Of a stretch of 64,000 nucleotides of DNA, positions 1 through 10,396 are shown in pieces (position 1 is the stretch's first letter; each line of letters begins with the position of its first letter). Source of the stretch: Roseibium polysiphoniae (GTDB taxonomy: Bacteria > Pseudomonadota > Alphaproteobacteria > Rhizobiales > Stappiaceae); NCBI RefSeq assembly GCF_014842925.1, contig NZ_JACYXJ010000005.1:496001-560000 (forward strand). The letters are read 5' to 3'. The position numbers and the translations under genes are program-made. The notes under the pieces were generated by a model. It was given only the letters and a program-made list of their open reading frames with translations. It did not search any database and was not told where the DNA came from.

Positions 1-152
1 ACACCGGATCGTCGATCAAGGGCGCGGCACGGGGCGATCTCTTTGTTGGCTCCGGACTGGCCGCCGGTCGAATTGCCGGCGACATCCGCCACGCGGCGCG
101 CATGACGGTGCTGCTGCCCAAATCGGCCAGATCAGAGCGCGGCAACAGATGA
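1..152 (+). CDS. mltA: Membrane-bound lytic murein transglycosylase A, C-terminal fragment
   Basis: This is the 3' end of a gene entering from the left edge; the reading frame starts at base 3 and gives 49 residues before TGA. The fragment contains GAARGDLFVGSG and a following AAGRIAGDIRH stretch, which match the C-terminal 3D (three-aspartate) domain of MltA-type lytic transglycosylases that cleave peptidoglycan glycan strands in the periplasm. The stop overlaps the next start in an ATGA arrangement, which points to translational coupling with the Smr gene. mltA followed by an Smr-domain gene is a common order in Hyphomicrobiales. Only about 50 residues are visible, so the assignment rests on this short but characteristic piece plus context. 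Confidence 0.75.
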   Translation, partial: TGSSIKGAARGDLFVGSGLAAGRIAGDIRHAARMTVLLPKSARSERGNR

Positions 153-730
153 AACCGCCGAAAAAGCGCAAAAAGGGCCAGCTGACCTCCGAGGACAAGG
201 AGCTTTGGGCCAAGGTCACGAAAACACTGACACCCATGCACCCTCAGGCCCCACAACCGGTCGAGCCTGAAGACTTTTCAGAGATGCTCGACGGCAAGAA
301 ACAGGCGGCGAAGCCCAAACCGGGCACGGAAACGGCTATGCGCACGCCACCTAAAGCGCCCAAGCCGGCCGCGCCACTTCCGCTTCATCAGCTCGAACAT
401 CGCTACCGCAAAAAGCTTGTCCGTGGCGTGAAACCCATCGATGGCCGCATAGATCTGCATGGCCTGACCCAGCATCAGGCCCATCAGCGCCTGCGCGGGT
501 TTTTGTATGAGGCGCAGGCTTCAGGTTACAAGGTCGTGCTGGTGATCACGGGCAAGGGCGGGCGCAGCGAAAGCGGCGGCTTCATGGATGAGCGCGGCGT
601 TCTGCGCCGCGTTGTGCCACAGTGGCTGGCGATGCCGGACATGCGGTCCCTCGTGATCGGCTATGAAGAGGCGCATGTGACCCACGGTGGGTCAGGTGCG
701 CTCTACGTGCGTATCCGCAGACGGAGGTGA
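149..730 (+). CDS. Smr/MutS2-domain protein
   Basis: The 193-residue protein has a basic, proline- and lysine-rich N-terminal half (about 1-95) and a C-terminal Smr domain (about 98-190). The domain shows the IDLHGLT signature at about 101-107, a TGKGG loop near 134-138 and a terminal HGGSGALYVRIRRRR segment. Smr domains bind nucleic acid and often nick branched DNA or cleave RNA; the substrate of this stand-alone alphaproteobacterial type is not established. The start overlaps the mltA stop by four bases, and the XRE regulator follows five bases after its stop, so the three genes look like one operon. Confidence 0.85.
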   Translation: MKPPKKRKKGQLTSEDKELWAKVTKTLTPMHPQAPQPVEPEDFSEMLDGKKQAAKPKPGTETAMRTPPKAPKPAAPLPLHQLEHRYRKKLVRGVKPIDGRIDLHGLTQHQAHQRLRGFLYEAQASGYKVVLVITGKGGRSESGGFMDERGVLRRVVPQWLAMPDMRSLVIGYEEAHVTHGGSGALYVRIRRRR

Positions 731-734
731 AACA

Positions 735-1106
735 GTGACCCCTCTTGGAGCAAAGATCCGCGAATTGCGCCAAAAGCGCGGAATATCCTTGAAGGACATG
801 GCGGCGGAACTTTCCGTGTCCAGCGCCTATCTATCGGCACTTGAGCATGGCAAGCGCGGCAAGCCGACCTGGTTTCTTGTGCAAAGGATCATCACTTTTT
901 TCAATGTCATCTGGGATGAAGCCGAGGAAATCCAGCGGCTTGCAGAATTGTCGGATCCGAAGGTGACGATAGAAACCGCGGGTATGGATCCGAAGGCGAC
1001 CGAGCTGGCCAACCGTCTGGCCGGGAGCATCGGAGGCCTGTCGCCGGAGTCCCTTGCCCACCTCCTGCACCAGTTGAGGGTTGTCGCGGCAAAGGACGGA
1101 GTTTAA
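735..1106 (+). CDS. XRE-family helix-turn-helix transcriptional regulator
   Basis: A 123-residue protein with a Cro/CI-type helix-turn-helix at about residues 5-62 (LGAKIRELRQKRGISL, then SVSSAYLSALEHGKRGKP). I chose the GTG at 735 over a longer frame beginning at 687, because a strong Shine-Dalgarno GGAGG lies at 723-727, seven bases before it, and the longer start would lie inside the Smr gene. The C-terminal half is helical with no recognised ligand domain. It sits between the Smr gene and glnD in the same direction. Its targets cannot be told from the sequence. Confidence 0.8.
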   Translation: MTPLGAKIRELRQKRGISLKDMAAELSVSSAYLSALEHGKRGKPTWFLVQRIITFFNVIWDEAEEIQRLAELSDPKVTIETAGMDPKATELANRLAGSIGGLSPESLAHLLHQLRVVAAKDGV

Positions 1107-1213
1107 AGGCATTCTCCGATTGTAAAGCCTTTGCTGCGCATACTGGTCCTGGCGCCAATGCTTTACGACGCAAACCGACCGGCACATCTACATTTTGGAA
1201 AACGGCCTGATTG

Positions 1214-4036
1214 ATGAAGAACACCGCTGAAGACCTTGCTGGCCTGATCGACGCGAATGCCTTGCGGCAACGCCTGTCTGACCTGACGAAGGATACGGAT
1301 GGCGATGGCTCGGATCTCAAGATCCGGTCGAAGGTTCTTGGCGAGCTGAAGAGCGTCATGAAAGCCGGCCGCACCATTGCGGAAGAGCGCCTTAATGAAG
1401 ACGGTGGCGGTCTCTTGTGCGCACAGCGCCTGTCATTCCTGCAGGACGAGCTGATTCGCGTGATCTATGACTTCGCGCTTCACCACGTCTACCGTGTGAC
1501 CAACGCGTCTGCCGCCGAACGCATGTCGGTTGTGGCCGTCGGCGGTTATGGCCGCGGCACGCTTGCGCCGGGTTCGGACGTCGATCTCCTGTTTGTACTG
1601 CCCTATAAGCAGACCCCCTGGGGCGAACAGGTCGTCGAATATATTCTCTACATGCTCTGGGACCTCGGATTGAAGGTCGGTCATGCAACCCGAAACATCG
1701 AGGAGTGCATTCGCCTTTCCAAACAGGATATGACCATCCGGACGGCGGTCCTGGAAGCACGGTTTATCTGGGGCGACGACGCTCTTTATGAAGAGCTTGT
1801 CAGACGGTTCAATGACGAGGTCGTCGCCGGCACCAGTTCTGAATTCATTGCGGCCAAGCTGGAAGAGCGGGACGAACGTCACCGCCGGCAAGGCACATCC
1901 CGTTATCTGGTTGAGCCGAACATCAAGGAAGGCAAGGGCGGTCTGCGTGACCTCAACACCTTGTTCTGGATCGCGAAATACCATTATCAGGTGCGCCGCC
2001 AGTCTGAGCTGGTGAAGAAGGGAGTGCTGTCTCGCTCCGAGTACAAGCGCTTCGTCAAGTCGGAGGACTTTCTGTGGGCGGTGCGCTGCCACCTGCACTT
2101 TCTGACCGGACGCCCCGAAGAGCGCCTCTCCTTTGAGGTCCAGCGCGAGATCGCCATCCGGCTGGGCTATACGCAGCATCCCGGCCAGAAGGATGTGGAA
2201 CGCTTCATGAAGCACTACTTCCTGGTGGCCAAGGATGTTGGTGACCTGACGCGGATTCTATGCGCCGCGCTGGAAAGCCAGCATGTCAAGGAACCGCGCG
2301 GCCAGGGTATTTCAGGCCTCATGCGCCGGCTTCGTGTCGGCCGACCTTCAGTTGCAGCAAAGCCCGTGGCCGGATTTGCAGGCTTCGAGGTCGAGAACAA
2401 CCGGCTCAATGCAACGTCGGAAACTGTCTTTGCCGATGAACCGATCAACCTCATCCGTGTGTTTCAGGTCGCCGACAAGAACGATTTCAATCTGAATCCG
2501 GAACTGACCAAGCTGATCCGCCGGTCTTTGAAACTGGTCGATCGCGGCCTGCGCAATGATCCGGAGGCAAATCGGCTTTTCGTCTCGATCCTGACGTCCC
2601 GCAACAATCCGGAAAAGACCCTCAGGAAAATGAACGAGGCTGGCGTGTTGGGCCGCTTCGTTCCGGACTTCGGTAAGGTCGTGGCGATGATGCAGTTCAA
2701 CATGTATCACCACTACACGGTTGATGAGCACCTGATCCGCTCCATCGGCGTTCTGGCGCAGATCGAACGCGGCGATTCAGGTGAAAACCATCCACTGGCG
2801 TCGGATCTGATCAGCACTCTGCAAAGCCGCAAGCTGCTTTATGTGGCCATGTTCCTCCACGACATCGCCAAGGGCCGCCCGGAGGATCACTCCATCGCTG
2901 GTGCCCGTGTGGCGCGAAAGCTGTGCCCGCGTTTCGGTCTCACCAGTGCAGAGACAGACACGGTTGCCTGGCTGATCGAACATCATCTGGACATGAGCAC
3001 CATTGCCCAGTCCCGGGACCTGTCCGACCGCAAGACCATTACGGACTTTGCAAATGTCGTTCAGTCACTGGAACGGCTGAAATTGCTGCTGATCCTGACC
3101 GTCGCCGACATTCGCGCGGTCGGTCCCGGTGTGTTCAACGGTTGGAAGGGGCAGCTTCTGAGGACCCTCTTTTACGAGTGCGAGCCGCATCTGACCGGTG
3201 GACACACGAAGGTGTCCCACCGCCAGGCTGTTGAGCAGGCCAAGGAGACGCTTGTTTCCGAGCTGGGACATTGGAGCGAAGAGGAGCGGAACGCTTACGT
3301 GAACCGTCACTACAAGGCTTATTGGCTGCGTATCGACCCGCAGCGCGCTCTGGCCCATGCGGAATTGATCCGCAAGGTCGACCAAAATGACGACAAGCTT
3401 GCCTTTGACGTTACGCCGCATTCCTTCGAGGGCGTGACGGAAATCACCGTTCTGGCCCCCGATCACCCGCGCCTGCTGTCGGTGATCGCAGGCGCGTGTT
3501 TTGCGACCGGTGCGAACATTGTAGACGCCCAGATCGACACAACGACCGATGGGTTCGCCCTTGATACGATTTTCATCAGCCGCGAGCTGCCGGACGATGC
3601 GGATGAGCGCAGGCGCGGTGAGAGAATTGCCAAGTTGATCGGCAAGACCCTGCGCGGCGAGGCGCCTCTGCCGGAGACCACCATCAAGAAGGCGTCGGTC
3701 AAGGGGCGTATGAAGGCCTTCAAGGTCGAGGCGGACGTTCTGGTCAACAACTCCTGGTCCGACGAATATACGGTTCTGGAAATCTCTGGTCTGGACCGGT
3801 CCGGTCTTCTGTATGACCTGACGAGGTCGATCGCGACCTTGAACCTCAATATTGGGTCAGCCCATATTTCGACCTTTGGTGAGCGCGTGGTCGATGTGTT
3901 TTACGTGACCGATCTGACCGGACAAAAGATTGCCAACATCGGCCGTCAGGAGATTATTCGTGAGCGTCTGGCCGCTGCAGTGGGTGGAGAGGTCGATATG
4001 AGTGCGGCCGCCCCGATCGCCCGGCAGGCGTCCTGA
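1214..4036 (+). CDS. glnD: [Protein-PII] uridylyltransferase / uridylyl-removing enzyme
   Basis: GlnD senses glutamine and uridylylates or deuridylylates the PII proteins GlnB/GlnK, setting nitrogen status in the cytoplasm. Domains appear in the usual order. A nucleotidyltransferase carries GGYGRGTLAPGSDVDLL at about 111-127. An HD phosphohydrolase core (LHDIAKGRPEDHS) lies near 548-560. Two C-terminal ACT domains lie at about 745-830 and 855-930 (TEITVLAPDHPRLL, then YTVLEISGLDRSGLL). At about 940 residues the length is normal. Start: ATG at 1214, with an in-frame TTG at 1211 as the alternative; the nearest purine-rich stretch is GGAA at 1197-1200. murJ follows after 50 bp. Confidence 0.96.
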   Translation: MKNTAEDLAGLIDANALRQRLSDLTKDTDGDGSDLKIRSKVLGELKSVMKAGRTIAEERLNEDGGGLLCAQRLSFLQDELIRVIYDFALHHVYRVTNASAAERMSVVAVGGYGRGTLAPGSDVDLLFVLPYKQTPWGEQVVEYILYMLWDLGLKVGHATRNIEECIRLSKQDMTIRTAVLEARFIWGDDALYEELVRRFNDEVVAGTSSEFIAAKLEERDERHRRQGTSRYLVEPNIKEGKGGLRDLNTLFWIAKYHYQVRRQSELVKKGVLSRSEYKRFVKSEDFLWAVRCHLHFLTGRPEERLSFEVQREIAIRLGYTQHPGQKDVERFMKHYFLVAKDVGDLTRILCAALESQHVKEPRGQGISGLMRRLRVGRPSVAAKPVAGFAGFEVENNRLNATSETVFADEPINLIRVFQVADKNDFNLNPELTKLIRRSLKLVDRGLRNDPEANRLFVSILTSRNNPEKTLRKMNEAGVLGRFVPDFGKVVAMMQFNMYHHYTVDEHLIRSIGVLAQIERGDSGENHPLASDLISTLQSRKLLYVAMFLHDIAKGRPEDHSIAGARVARKLCPRFGLTSAETDTVAWLIEHHLDMSTIAQSRDLSDRKTITDFANVVQSLERLKLLLILTVADIRAVGPGVFNGWKGQLLRTLFYECEPHLTGGHTKVSHRQAVEQAKETLVSELGHWSEEERNAYVNRHYKAYWLRIDPQRALAHAELIRKVDQNDDKLAFDVTPHSFEGVTEITVLAPDHPRLLSVIAGACFATGANIVDAQIDTTTDGFALDTIFISRELPDDADERRRGERIAKLIGKTLRGEAPLPETTIKKASVKGRMKAFKVEADVLVNNSWSDEYTVLEISGLDRSGLLYDLTRSIATLNLNIGSAHISTFGERVVDVFYVTDLTGQKIANIGRQEIIRERLAAAVGGEVDMSAAAPIARQAS

Positions 4037-4086
4037 CCTGATATTTGACCGCCGCGGGTTGTTCCCGAGGCCATGAGATTTGAAAC

Positions 4087-5649
4087 ATGAGCCTTTTGAA
4101 GAACTTCGCCACGGTTGGCGGTGCGACGATGGCAAGCAGGCTGCTGGGTTTCGTGCGCGACACACTGCTGGCCGCTGCGGTGGGCACGGGCCCGGTCGCG
4201 GACGCCTTCGTGGTTGCGTTCCGGCTTCCCAATCTGTTCCGGCGTCTGTTTGCCGAAGGGGCCTTCAACTCCGCCTTCATCCCTCTCTTCGGACGTGCCG
4301 TCGAAGAAGAGGGCGATGATGCCGCGCGCAGGTTTGCCGGTGAAATCGGAGCTGGCCTCTTGTTCTGTCTGCTTGTGCTGACGGCACTGGCGCAGATTTT
4401 CATGCCGGCAGTCGTCTGGGCCCTGGCCCCCGGGTTCGTCGGCGACGCGCTGAAGTACGACCTGACGGTCCTCATGTCCCGGATCGCCTTCCCCTACCTC
4501 GTCTTCATGTCCATGCTCGCCTTCATCGGCGGTATCTTGAACACCTATCAAAGGTTCGCGGCTGCCGCTTTTGCGCCAGTCATGCTCAATGTGGTCATGA
4601 GCCTGGTGCTTGGCGGCGTGATCCTCTCCGGCATCGAGGATCCCTACACCCTTGGCGTCATTCTGACGGTCGGTGTGACCGTCGCGGGCGTCGTCCAGCT
4701 ATCGGTTGTCCTGTGGGACCTGAAGCGCTTGGGATTCCGCATTCCCGTGTATCGCCCGCGCTACACGAAATCGGCAAAACGTCTCCTCGCGTTGGGTGTG
4801 CCCGGCGTCATCGCCGGCGGCGTCACCCAGATCAACGTCGCCGTTGGCCAGGTCATTGCCTCGCTCCAGGACGGCGCCAATGCCCTGCTTTACTATGCCG
4901 ACCGGTTGTATCAATTGCCCCTCGGTGTGATTGGCATCGCCATCGGCGTGGTCCTGTTGCCAAGCCTTACCCGTCAGCTGCGTGCCGGTCATGAAGACCA
5001 GTACCAGCGCAGCCTAAACAATGCGCTTGAGTTCTCTCTGGTGCTGACGCTGCCCTCGGCAGTGGCGCTGGCGGTCGTTCCCCATGAGATTGTCTCCGTG
5101 CTTTTTGAGCGCGGACGGTTCGATGCGCTCGCGACCGAAGGAACGGCTGCTGCGCTCGCCGCCTTTGCGTTCGGGCTTCCGGCCTTTGTCTTGAACAAGG
5201 TCTTTTCTCCAGGCTATTTCGCGCGCGAGGATACGAAGACGCCCATGTGGTTTGCTGGCATCGGGATGGCGGTCAACGTCGCCCTTTCGCTTGCGTTCTT
5301 CCCGTTCCTGCAGCACGTGGGCATAGCCTTGGCCACGACGGTCGCCGGATGGGTGAACACCGGGCTTCTGGTGATCGTTCTGTGGCGGCGTGGCCATTTC
5401 ACGCCTGACCTGACGGTTTTGAGGAAGCTCGCGCTGATCCTGATCGCGAGCGCTCTGATGGGCGTTGTAATCCACTTTGCCGCAATCGGTTTGGCCCCCT
5501 GGATCTCCGGGGCCAACCTCTTGATCCGCGCTGCAGGCCTCGCCGCACTTGTCGCGACAGGCATGATCGTTTTCGGTGTCTTTGCCCAGCTGTCCGGGGG
5601 CAGCAATCTCGTCGCGCATTTCCGGGCGTTGAAGCGGCGCAACACCTGA
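4087..5649 (+). CDS. murJ: Lipid II flippase MurJ
   Basis: A 520-residue, highly hydrophobic protein with about 14 predicted membrane segments, the normal MurJ/MviN layout. The N-terminal signature [20 protein letters not shown] and the early [11 protein letters not shown] motif are typical of MurJ, which flips the peptidoglycan precursor lipid II across the inner membrane. It lies between glnD and trpS, a gene order widely kept in alphaproteobacteria. The short spacings suggest shared transcription with glnD. Nothing unusual is seen in the reading frame. Confidence 0.95.
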   Translation: MSLLKNFATVGGATMASRLLGFVRDTLLAAAVGTGPVADAFVVAFRLPNLFRRLFAEGAFNSAFIPLFGRAVEEEGDDAARRFAGEIGAGLLFCLLVLTALAQIFMPAVVWALAPGFVGDALKYDLTVLMSRIAFPYLVFMSMLAFIGGILNTYQRFAAAAFAPVMLNVVMSLVLGGVILSGIEDPYTLGVILTVGVTVAGVVQLSVVLWDLKRLGFRIPVYRPRYTKSAKRLLALGVPGVIAGGVTQINVAVGQVIASLQDGANALLYYADRLYQLPLGVIGIAIGVVLLPSLTRQLRAGHEDQYQRSLNNALEFSLVLTLPSAVALAVVPHEIVSVLFERGRFDALATEGTAAALAAFAFGLPAFVLNKVFSPGYFAREDTKTPMWFAGIGMAVNVALSLAFFPFLQHVGIALATTVAGWVNTGLLVIVLWRRGHFTPDLTVLRKLALILIASALMGVVIHFAAIGLAPWISGANLLIRAAGLAALVATGMIVFGVFAQLSGGSNLVAHFRALKRRNT

Positions 5650-5770
5650 CATGCAGAATTCACCATCGGCAAGCTCGGTGCTTGCAAGAACTTTGCCTGG
5701 TGCCGTAAGACCGTGCCATCGATCACCCCAAGAGCCCTTCCAACCGGCATCTTGCGAAAAAGGACAGAAA

Positions 5771-6850
5771 ATGACGGCGTTCAAGCCCCGCGTCTTTTCC
5801 GGCGTTCAACCGACCGGAAATCTTCATCTTGGCAATTATCTTGGAGCGGTATCTCGCTGGGTTCCGATCCAGGATCAGATGGAATCGATCTTCTGTGTTG
5901 TCGATCTTCACGCGATCACGGCTGGCTTCCCCGATGCAGGCAAGCTGGCATCCGCGACCCGTGAAGTGACCGCGGCCTATATCGCCGCTGGCATCGATCC
6001 AAAGAAATCGATCATCTTCAACCAGTCCCAGGTGCGCGAGCATGCGGAACTGGCCTGGATCTTCAACTGCGTCGCCCGCATCGGCTGGATGAACCGGATG
6101 ACCCAGTTCAAGGACAAGGCAGGGAAGAACAAGGAAAACGCCTCTCTTGGTCTTCTGGCCTATCCGAGCCTGATGGCTGCCGACATTCTTGCCTACAAGG
6201 CAACGCATGTTCCCGTCGGTGACGACCAGAAACAGCATCTGGAGCTGACTCGCGACATCGCGCAAAAGTTCAACAATGACTTTGCCGCCCGGATCAAGGA
6301 GCTGGACGTTGGCGTGCCGAACCCGACGCCTTCGCCGGAGCTGCCGGAAGATCTGTTCTTTCCGGTCACCGAACCGATGATCGCAGGTCCCGCGACCCGC
6401 ATCATGAGCCTGCGCGACGGCACCAAGAAAATGTCCAAGTCTGATCCTTCGGATCTCTCGCGGATCAATTTGACCGATGACGCTGAGGCGATCTCGCGGA
6501 AGATCAAGAAGGCTAAGACCGACCCCGAGGCTCTGCCGAGTGAGGTCGATGGCCTGAAGGATCGCCCGGAGGCAGACAATCTGGTCGGCATCTATGCCGC
6601 GCTTTCAGGTCAGTCTAAGCAGGATGTCCTTGGAGAATTTGGCGGCCAGCAGTTCTCGGCTTTCAAGCCGGCCCTTTCAGATCTGGCAGTCGAAAAACTC
6701 TCGCCGATGACCGATGAAATGCGCCGCCTGATGGCCGACGCATCGGAAATCGACGCAATCTTGAAGACCGGCGCTGAAAAAGCCTCGGCCATTGCCGAGC
6801 CGGTCCTTAAGGACGTTCGCAAGATCATCGGTTTTCTCGACGTTCGCTGA
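5771..6850 (+). CDS. trpS: Tryptophanyl-tRNA synthetase
   Basis: A 359-residue class I aminoacyl-tRNA synthetase that charges tRNA-Trp. The HIGH-type motif appears as [12 protein letters not shown] near residues 13-24 and the KMSKS loop as [10 protein letters not shown]. The family's [15 protein letters not shown] segment is also present. I chose the ATG at 5771; the frame is open upstream to 5651, but the upstream residues have no family similarity and homologues begin close to the [10 protein letters not shown] motif. A strong intrinsic terminator follows 29 bp after the stop. Confidence 0.96.
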   Translation: MTAFKPRVFSGVQPTGNLHLGNYLGAVSRWVPIQDQMESIFCVVDLHAITAGFPDAGKLASATREVTAAYIAAGIDPKKSIIFNQSQVREHAELAWIFNCVARIGWMNRMTQFKDKAGKNKENASLGLLAYPSLMAADILAYKATHVPVGDDQKQHLELTRDIAQKFNNDFAARIKELDVGVPNPTPSPELPEDLFFPVTEPMIAGPATRIMSLRDGTKKMSKSDPSDLSRINLTDDAEAISRKIKKAKTDPEALPSEVDGLKDRPEADNLVGIYAALSGQSKQDVLGEFGGQQFSAFKPALSDLAVEKLSPMTDEMRRLMADASEIDAILKTGAEKASAIAEPVLKDVRKIIGFLDVR

Positions 6851-6878
6851 TACCGCGTTTCCAGAATTGCGACATCAA

Positions 6879-6907
6879 CCTCGCCCGTTAACCGGGCGGG
6901 GTTTTTT
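6879..6907 (+). terminator. Intrinsic terminator of trpS
   Basis: A nine-pair GC-rich stem (CCTCGCCCG / CGGGCGGGG, one G-T pair) with loop TTAAC is followed directly by six T residues. It ends the glnD-murJ-trpS run on the + strand. Confidence 0.9.
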
Positions 6908-6973
6908 GTTGGTCGCAGATCAGCCTGTCCTCTACGGTGAGGGACTTATGGCAACCGTCGCGGAGATCCCAAT

Positions 6974-7927
6974 TTGACATCCCATGGCTATGAAACCGGG
7001 CGTTTGAACCTGCCCTTTGTCGGCATTTGTACTTTTGGAAAGTACCCTTATCAGGCGGACTGGGATGCCATAGACGCCGACGTTGCGGTTCTCGGAGCTC
7101 CTTTCGATATGGGCACCCAGTGGCGGTCGGGTGCGCGCATGGGACCGCGCGGCATTCGTGAGGCCTCTACGCTGTTTTCCTTCGGCCATGCCGGGGCTTA
7201 TGATTTCGAGGACGACATCACCTATCTGCCCGCCGAAACGACGCGGATCGTTGACCTTGGTGACGCGGATATCATCCACACGGACACCATCCACAGCCAC
7301 GCCAACATCGAGGCCGGCGTTCGCAAGATCCTGGCCGCCGGTGCCCTGCCTGTGGTGCTTGGCGGCGATCACTCGATCAACATTCCCTGCATCAACGCCT
7401 TTGACGCTGAAGAACCGATCCATGTGGTCCAGATCGATGCCCATCTGGACTTCGTCGACGAGCGCCACGGCGTCCGCTACGGCCATGGAAACCCCATGCG
7501 CCGGGCCGCCGAAAAGCCTTATGTCACAGGCCTCAGTCAGATTGGCATCCGCAACGTCTCCTCGACAGCCCGGGACGGCTATGAGGATGCGAGAGCCATG
7601 GGATCCGACATCCAGTCTGTCCGCCACTTCCGCAAGCTTGGCGTGGAGCAAATGCTGGCGCGGATTCCCGAAGGCGCGCGCTACTATCTGACCATCGACA
7701 TCGATGCATTCGACCCGTCGATTGCGCCGGGCACCGGAACGCCGAGCCACGGTGGCTTTCTCTACTACGAGGTCCTCGAATTCATCGACGGACTGACGCA
7801 GCGAGGCTCCATCGTTGGTCTTGATCTTGTCGAGGTAGCGCCGGACTATGACCCCACGGGATCCACCAGCACACTCGCCGCCCAGATCCTGATGAACACG
7901 CTGGGCCGGATTCTGCACCATCGGTGA
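6974..7927 (+). CDS. speB: Ureohydrolase of the agmatinase family
   Basis: The 317-residue protein has the binuclear manganese ligand motifs of arginase/agmatinase enzymes: GGDHS, DAHLD and DIDAFDPS. These enzymes hydrolyse a guanidino compound to urea and an amine, classically agmatine to putrescine. The GFLYYEVLEFID and SLDLVE-like C-terminal segments are also typical. The start is a TTG at 6974, supported by GGAG at 6962-6965 eight bases upstream; no in-frame ATG is available upstream. Substrate cannot be fixed from sequence: guanidinobutyrase, guanidinopropionase or guanidine hydrolase are alternatives in this superfamily. No other polyamine gene is adjacent. Confidence 0.85.
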   Translation: MTSHGYETGRLNLPFVGICTFGKYPYQADWDAIDADVAVLGAPFDMGTQWRSGARMGPRGIREASTLFSFGHAGAYDFEDDITYLPAETTRIVDLGDADIIHTDTIHSHANIEAGVRKILAAGALPVVLGGDHSINIPCINAFDAEEPIHVVQIDAHLDFVDERHGVRYGHGNPMRRAAEKPYVTGLSQIGIRNVSSTARDGYEDARAMGSDIQSVRHFRKLGVEQMLARIPEGARYYLTIDIDAFDPSIAPGTGTPSHGGFLYYEVLEFIDGLTQRGSIVGLDLVEVAPDYDPTGSTSTLAAQILMNTLGRILHHR

Positions 7928-7964
7928 CAGTGCCGCGTTTCTTCGCAATAGGTTGATTTCAATG

Positions 7965-7983
7965 CGATTCCTGCAAGGAATCG
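7965..7983. other. Perfect inverted repeat between ureohydrolase and secreted protein genes
   Basis: CGATTCCT and AGGAATCG flank a three-base GCA loop. No T tract follows, so it is either a weak terminator of the ureohydrolase gene or an operator for the next gene, which starts 54 bp downstream. Confidence 0.45.
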
Positions 7984-8036
7984 TAATCAGTTTGCGGCAA
8001 GAAAAACGCCGTAGTCATTTGACGTAAGGACGATAT

Positions 8037-8591
8037 ATGCGTTTTTTAGCAATTAGCCTGTCTTGTGTGCTGACGGGCCTGGGTCTCGTTCAGACTGCCG
8101 GCGCCCAGGACTTCTGGAGCTACAAGGACTGGAATGTTTCGATTGAGAAAGTTGAATCGGAGCAGGACGACCACAAACGGTGCGTGATTTTCACCGGTGG
8201 CGACGGTCTCCCGACCATTTCCGCGACATTTTTCAGCGGAGATGTTGGTCCTCCCTATAGCTATCCGGAGGTCTCTGTTCTGGAACGGGCCTTTCGCGGC
8301 CACGCAACACTTATGAAAAACGGTGAGCCGGTCTTCTTCTCATTCGATGACGGCGATAGCGTCACGGGCAAGGTCGAAGCCGGGTTCGATGAAGAGGGTT
8401 TTGCCTTCGCCAATGGGCGGGTGGCGCAGGAGGATAATATTCTGGCCCTTCAGGCAATGCGCCGCAATGGCGAGCTGGCCGTTTCCGTCGCCGGAGGCAG
8501 TTTGATCATCGCCTCGCTGAACGGATTCTCGGCGGCCTACCTGAAAATGGCTGAGGTCTGCGCATTTTCGACCGAAGGTGTGCTTGACTAG
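8037..8591 (+). CDS. Secreted protein of unknown function
   Basis: The 184-residue protein begins with a clear signal peptide (MRFLAISLSCVLTGLGLVQ, likely cleavage after TAGA), so it is exported to the periplasm. The mature part contains two cysteines (CVIFTGGDG and EVCAFST) that could form one disulfide. I do not recognise a family with confidence; the general pattern of a short exported protein with WSYKDWNVSI near the N terminus faintly recalls invasion-associated locus B-type proteins. It is a single gene, closed by a terminator shared with the convergent cysK. Confidence 0.7.
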   Translation: MRFLAISLSCVLTGLGLVQTAGAQDFWSYKDWNVSIEKVESEQDDHKRCVIFTGGDGLPTISATFFSGDVGPPYSYPEVSVLERAFRGHATLMKNGEPVFFSFDDGDSVTGKVEAGFDEEGFAFANGRVAQEDNILALQAMRRNGELAVSVAGGSLIIASLNGFSAAYLKMAEVCAFSTEGVLD

Positions 8592-8612
8592 CCACTTGCC
8601 GATGAAACTGAG

Positions 8613-8649
8613 CGGCAGGAGCGGGTTTGGGCCCGTCTCCTGCCGTTTT
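8613..8649 (+). terminator. Intrinsic terminator between the secreted-protein gene and cysK
   Basis: Perfect nine-pair outer stem CGGCAGGAG / CTCCTGCCG with an inner CGGG/CCCG stem, followed by TTTTC. It lies between convergent genes; the T tract is on the + strand. Confidence 0.85.
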
Positions 8650-8681
8650 CATGTGTCGCTCTTGTCTAAGAGAGCGTGGGC

Positions 8682-9641
8682 TTACAGCCCCTCGAAGAGG
8701 GCGGTCGACAGATAGCGTTCCGCGAAAGACGGGATGATCACCACGATGGTCTTGCCGGCCATGTCGTCGCGCTGGCCGACCTTGATGGCGGCGCTGAGCG
8801 CAGCACCTGACGAAATGCCGACGGGAACGCCTTCGGTCTTGGCAACCTCCCGGGCCATCGTGAAAGCCTCGTCGTTGGAGACTGTCGCAACTTCATCGAA
8901 GACAGATGTGTCCAGAATGCCCGGGACAAAACCAGCGCCAATGCCCTGGATCTTGTGCGGTCCCGGGTTGCCGCCAGACAGGATCGGGCTGTCCGTAGGC
9001 TCGACGGCAACCACGTGCAGGTCGGGTTTGCGGGCTTTCAGGATCTGGGAAACGCCGGTGATCGTTCCGCCGGTGCCGATGCCGGAGACAAAGACATCGA
9101 CAGCGCCGTCAGTGTCGTTCCAGATCTCTTCGGCGGTGGTGTTGCGGTGGATCTCCGGGTTTGCCGGATTTTCGAACTGTTGCGGCATCACTGCATCTGG
9201 AGTCTCGTCGACGAGTTCCTGCGCGCGCGCGATTGCGCCTTTCATGCCCTTTGCGCCATCGGTCAATTCCAGTTCGGCGCCGAGGATCTTGAACATCTTG
9301 CGCCGTTCAACCGACATGGTCTCCGGCATCACCAGGACAAGCCGGTATCCCTTTGCAGCAGCCACGAACGCGAGGGCGATGCCGGTGTTGCCCGACGTCG
9401 GTTCGACAAGCACGGATTTGCCCGGCGTGATCTTTCCGGTCTGTTCCATGGATTCAATCATGGCAACGCCAATGCGGTCTTTGACACTCGCAATCGGGTT
9501 GAAAAACTCGAGCTTGCCCAGCAGGCTGGCTTTCACGCCATGAGCGTGCGCCAAACGGTCCAGCCGAACGATCGGCGTATCGCCAATGGTTTCGGTGATG
9601 GAAGAATAGATCCGGCCGCGGCCCGGCTTTTTGTCGCTCAT
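8682..9641 (-). CDS. cysK: Cysteine synthase A (O-acetylserine sulfhydrylase)
   Basis: The 319-residue PLP enzyme makes cysteine from O-acetylserine and sulfide. The Schiff-base lysine is in NPIASVKDR (about K54). The substrate loop TSGNTG is at about 82-87, and the PLP phosphate-binding glycine loop appears as [11 protein letters not shown]. Length and spacing are those of CysK; no C-terminal CBS domain is present, so it is not a cystathionine beta-synthase. It is monocistronic, convergent with the secreted-protein gene. Confidence 0.95.
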   Translation of the reverse strand: MSDKKPGRGRIYSSITETIGDTPIVRLDRLAHAHGVKASLLGKLEFFNPIASVKDRIGVAMIESMEQTGKITPGKSVLVEPTSGNTGIALAFVAAAKGYRLVLVMPETMSVERRKMFKILGAELELTDGAKGMKGAIARAQELVDETPDAVMPQQFENPANPEIHRNTTAEEIWNDTDGAVDVFVSGIGTGGTITGVSQILKARKPDLHVVAVEPTDSPILSGGNPGPHKIQGIGAGFVPGILDTSVFDEVATVSNDEAFTMAREVAKTEGVPVGISSGAALSAAIKVGQRDDMAGKTIVVIIPSFAERYLSTALFEGL

Positions 9642-9770
9642 GGTGGTCCCCCAGATTTGGCGTTGAAAGATCGCCTTTTAACGAATGAAAATTAGGTGCA
9701 ATCGCAGTGAATTGCGAGGGAAGAAATTCCAATCTGGCAGCTCATCATGAAAACAGTGGCGCGTGCGGGC

Positions 9771-10223
9771 TCATGAACCGGTGCCCGTCGAGCCGAAGCC
9801 ACCTGCGCCGCGCTTTGTCTCAGACAGGGTCTCGACTTCGATCAGATCCGCTTGCAGGACCGGAGCGACAACGAGCTGCGCGATCCGCGCGCCGCGCTCG
9901 ACCGTGAAAGGCTCATCGCCAAGGTTGACGAGGATAATTTTCACCTCGCCGCGATAGTCCGCATCGACCGTGCCTGGGGTGTTGAGAACCGTCACGCCAT
10001 TTTTCACTGCCAGTCCGGAACGGGGGCGAACCTGGCCTTCGAAGCCTGCGGGCAGCGCCATGGCAAGGCCGGTCGGCACCAGCGCGCGCTTGCCGGGTGA
10101 GAGCACCAGGGGCTCATCAACGGCGGCCAGAAGGTCGAGACCGGCTGCAAGGTCGCTCTGGTAGGCAGGGAGTGGCAAATCGGCACCATGGGGCAGGCGC
10201 TTGAGTTCGAGGCGGACGGTCAT
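9771..10223 (-). CDS. dut: Deoxyuridine 5'-triphosphate nucleotidohydrolase
   Basis: The 150-residue trimeric dUTPase hydrolyses dUTP to dUMP and keeps uracil out of DNA. The five family motifs are readable: [32 protein letters not shown] (with the catalytic aspartate), [10 protein letters not shown] and the C-terminal glycine-rich arm [10 protein letters not shown] chose the ATG at 10223, with GGAG just upstream, instead of a frame that opens at 10262. dut is often next to coaBC; here coaBC lies about 2.2 kb away in the same orientation. Confidence 0.95.
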   Translation of the reverse strand: MTVRLELKRLPHGADLPLPAYQSDLAAGLDLLAAVDEPLVLSPGKRALVPTGLAMALPAGFEGQVRPRSGLAVKNGVTVLNTPGTVDADYRGEVKIILVNLGDEPFTVERGARIAQLVVAPVLQADLIEVETLSETKRGAGGFGSTGTGS

Positions 10224-10396
10224 GAAGGCTCCTGCGGAACATGAAAATGGTCGGCTACTCAATGGATTTGGTCAGGCCTTTGTCAACTGTCCCGAAACTC
10301 CCTCCCCGATTTTTGGAAGCTCCCCTTGCGGTAGGTGCGGCGGGATGAAAAGGTGCACATGATTCTAGTTTGAAGAGTAAAACGGGAGGCTTTCAC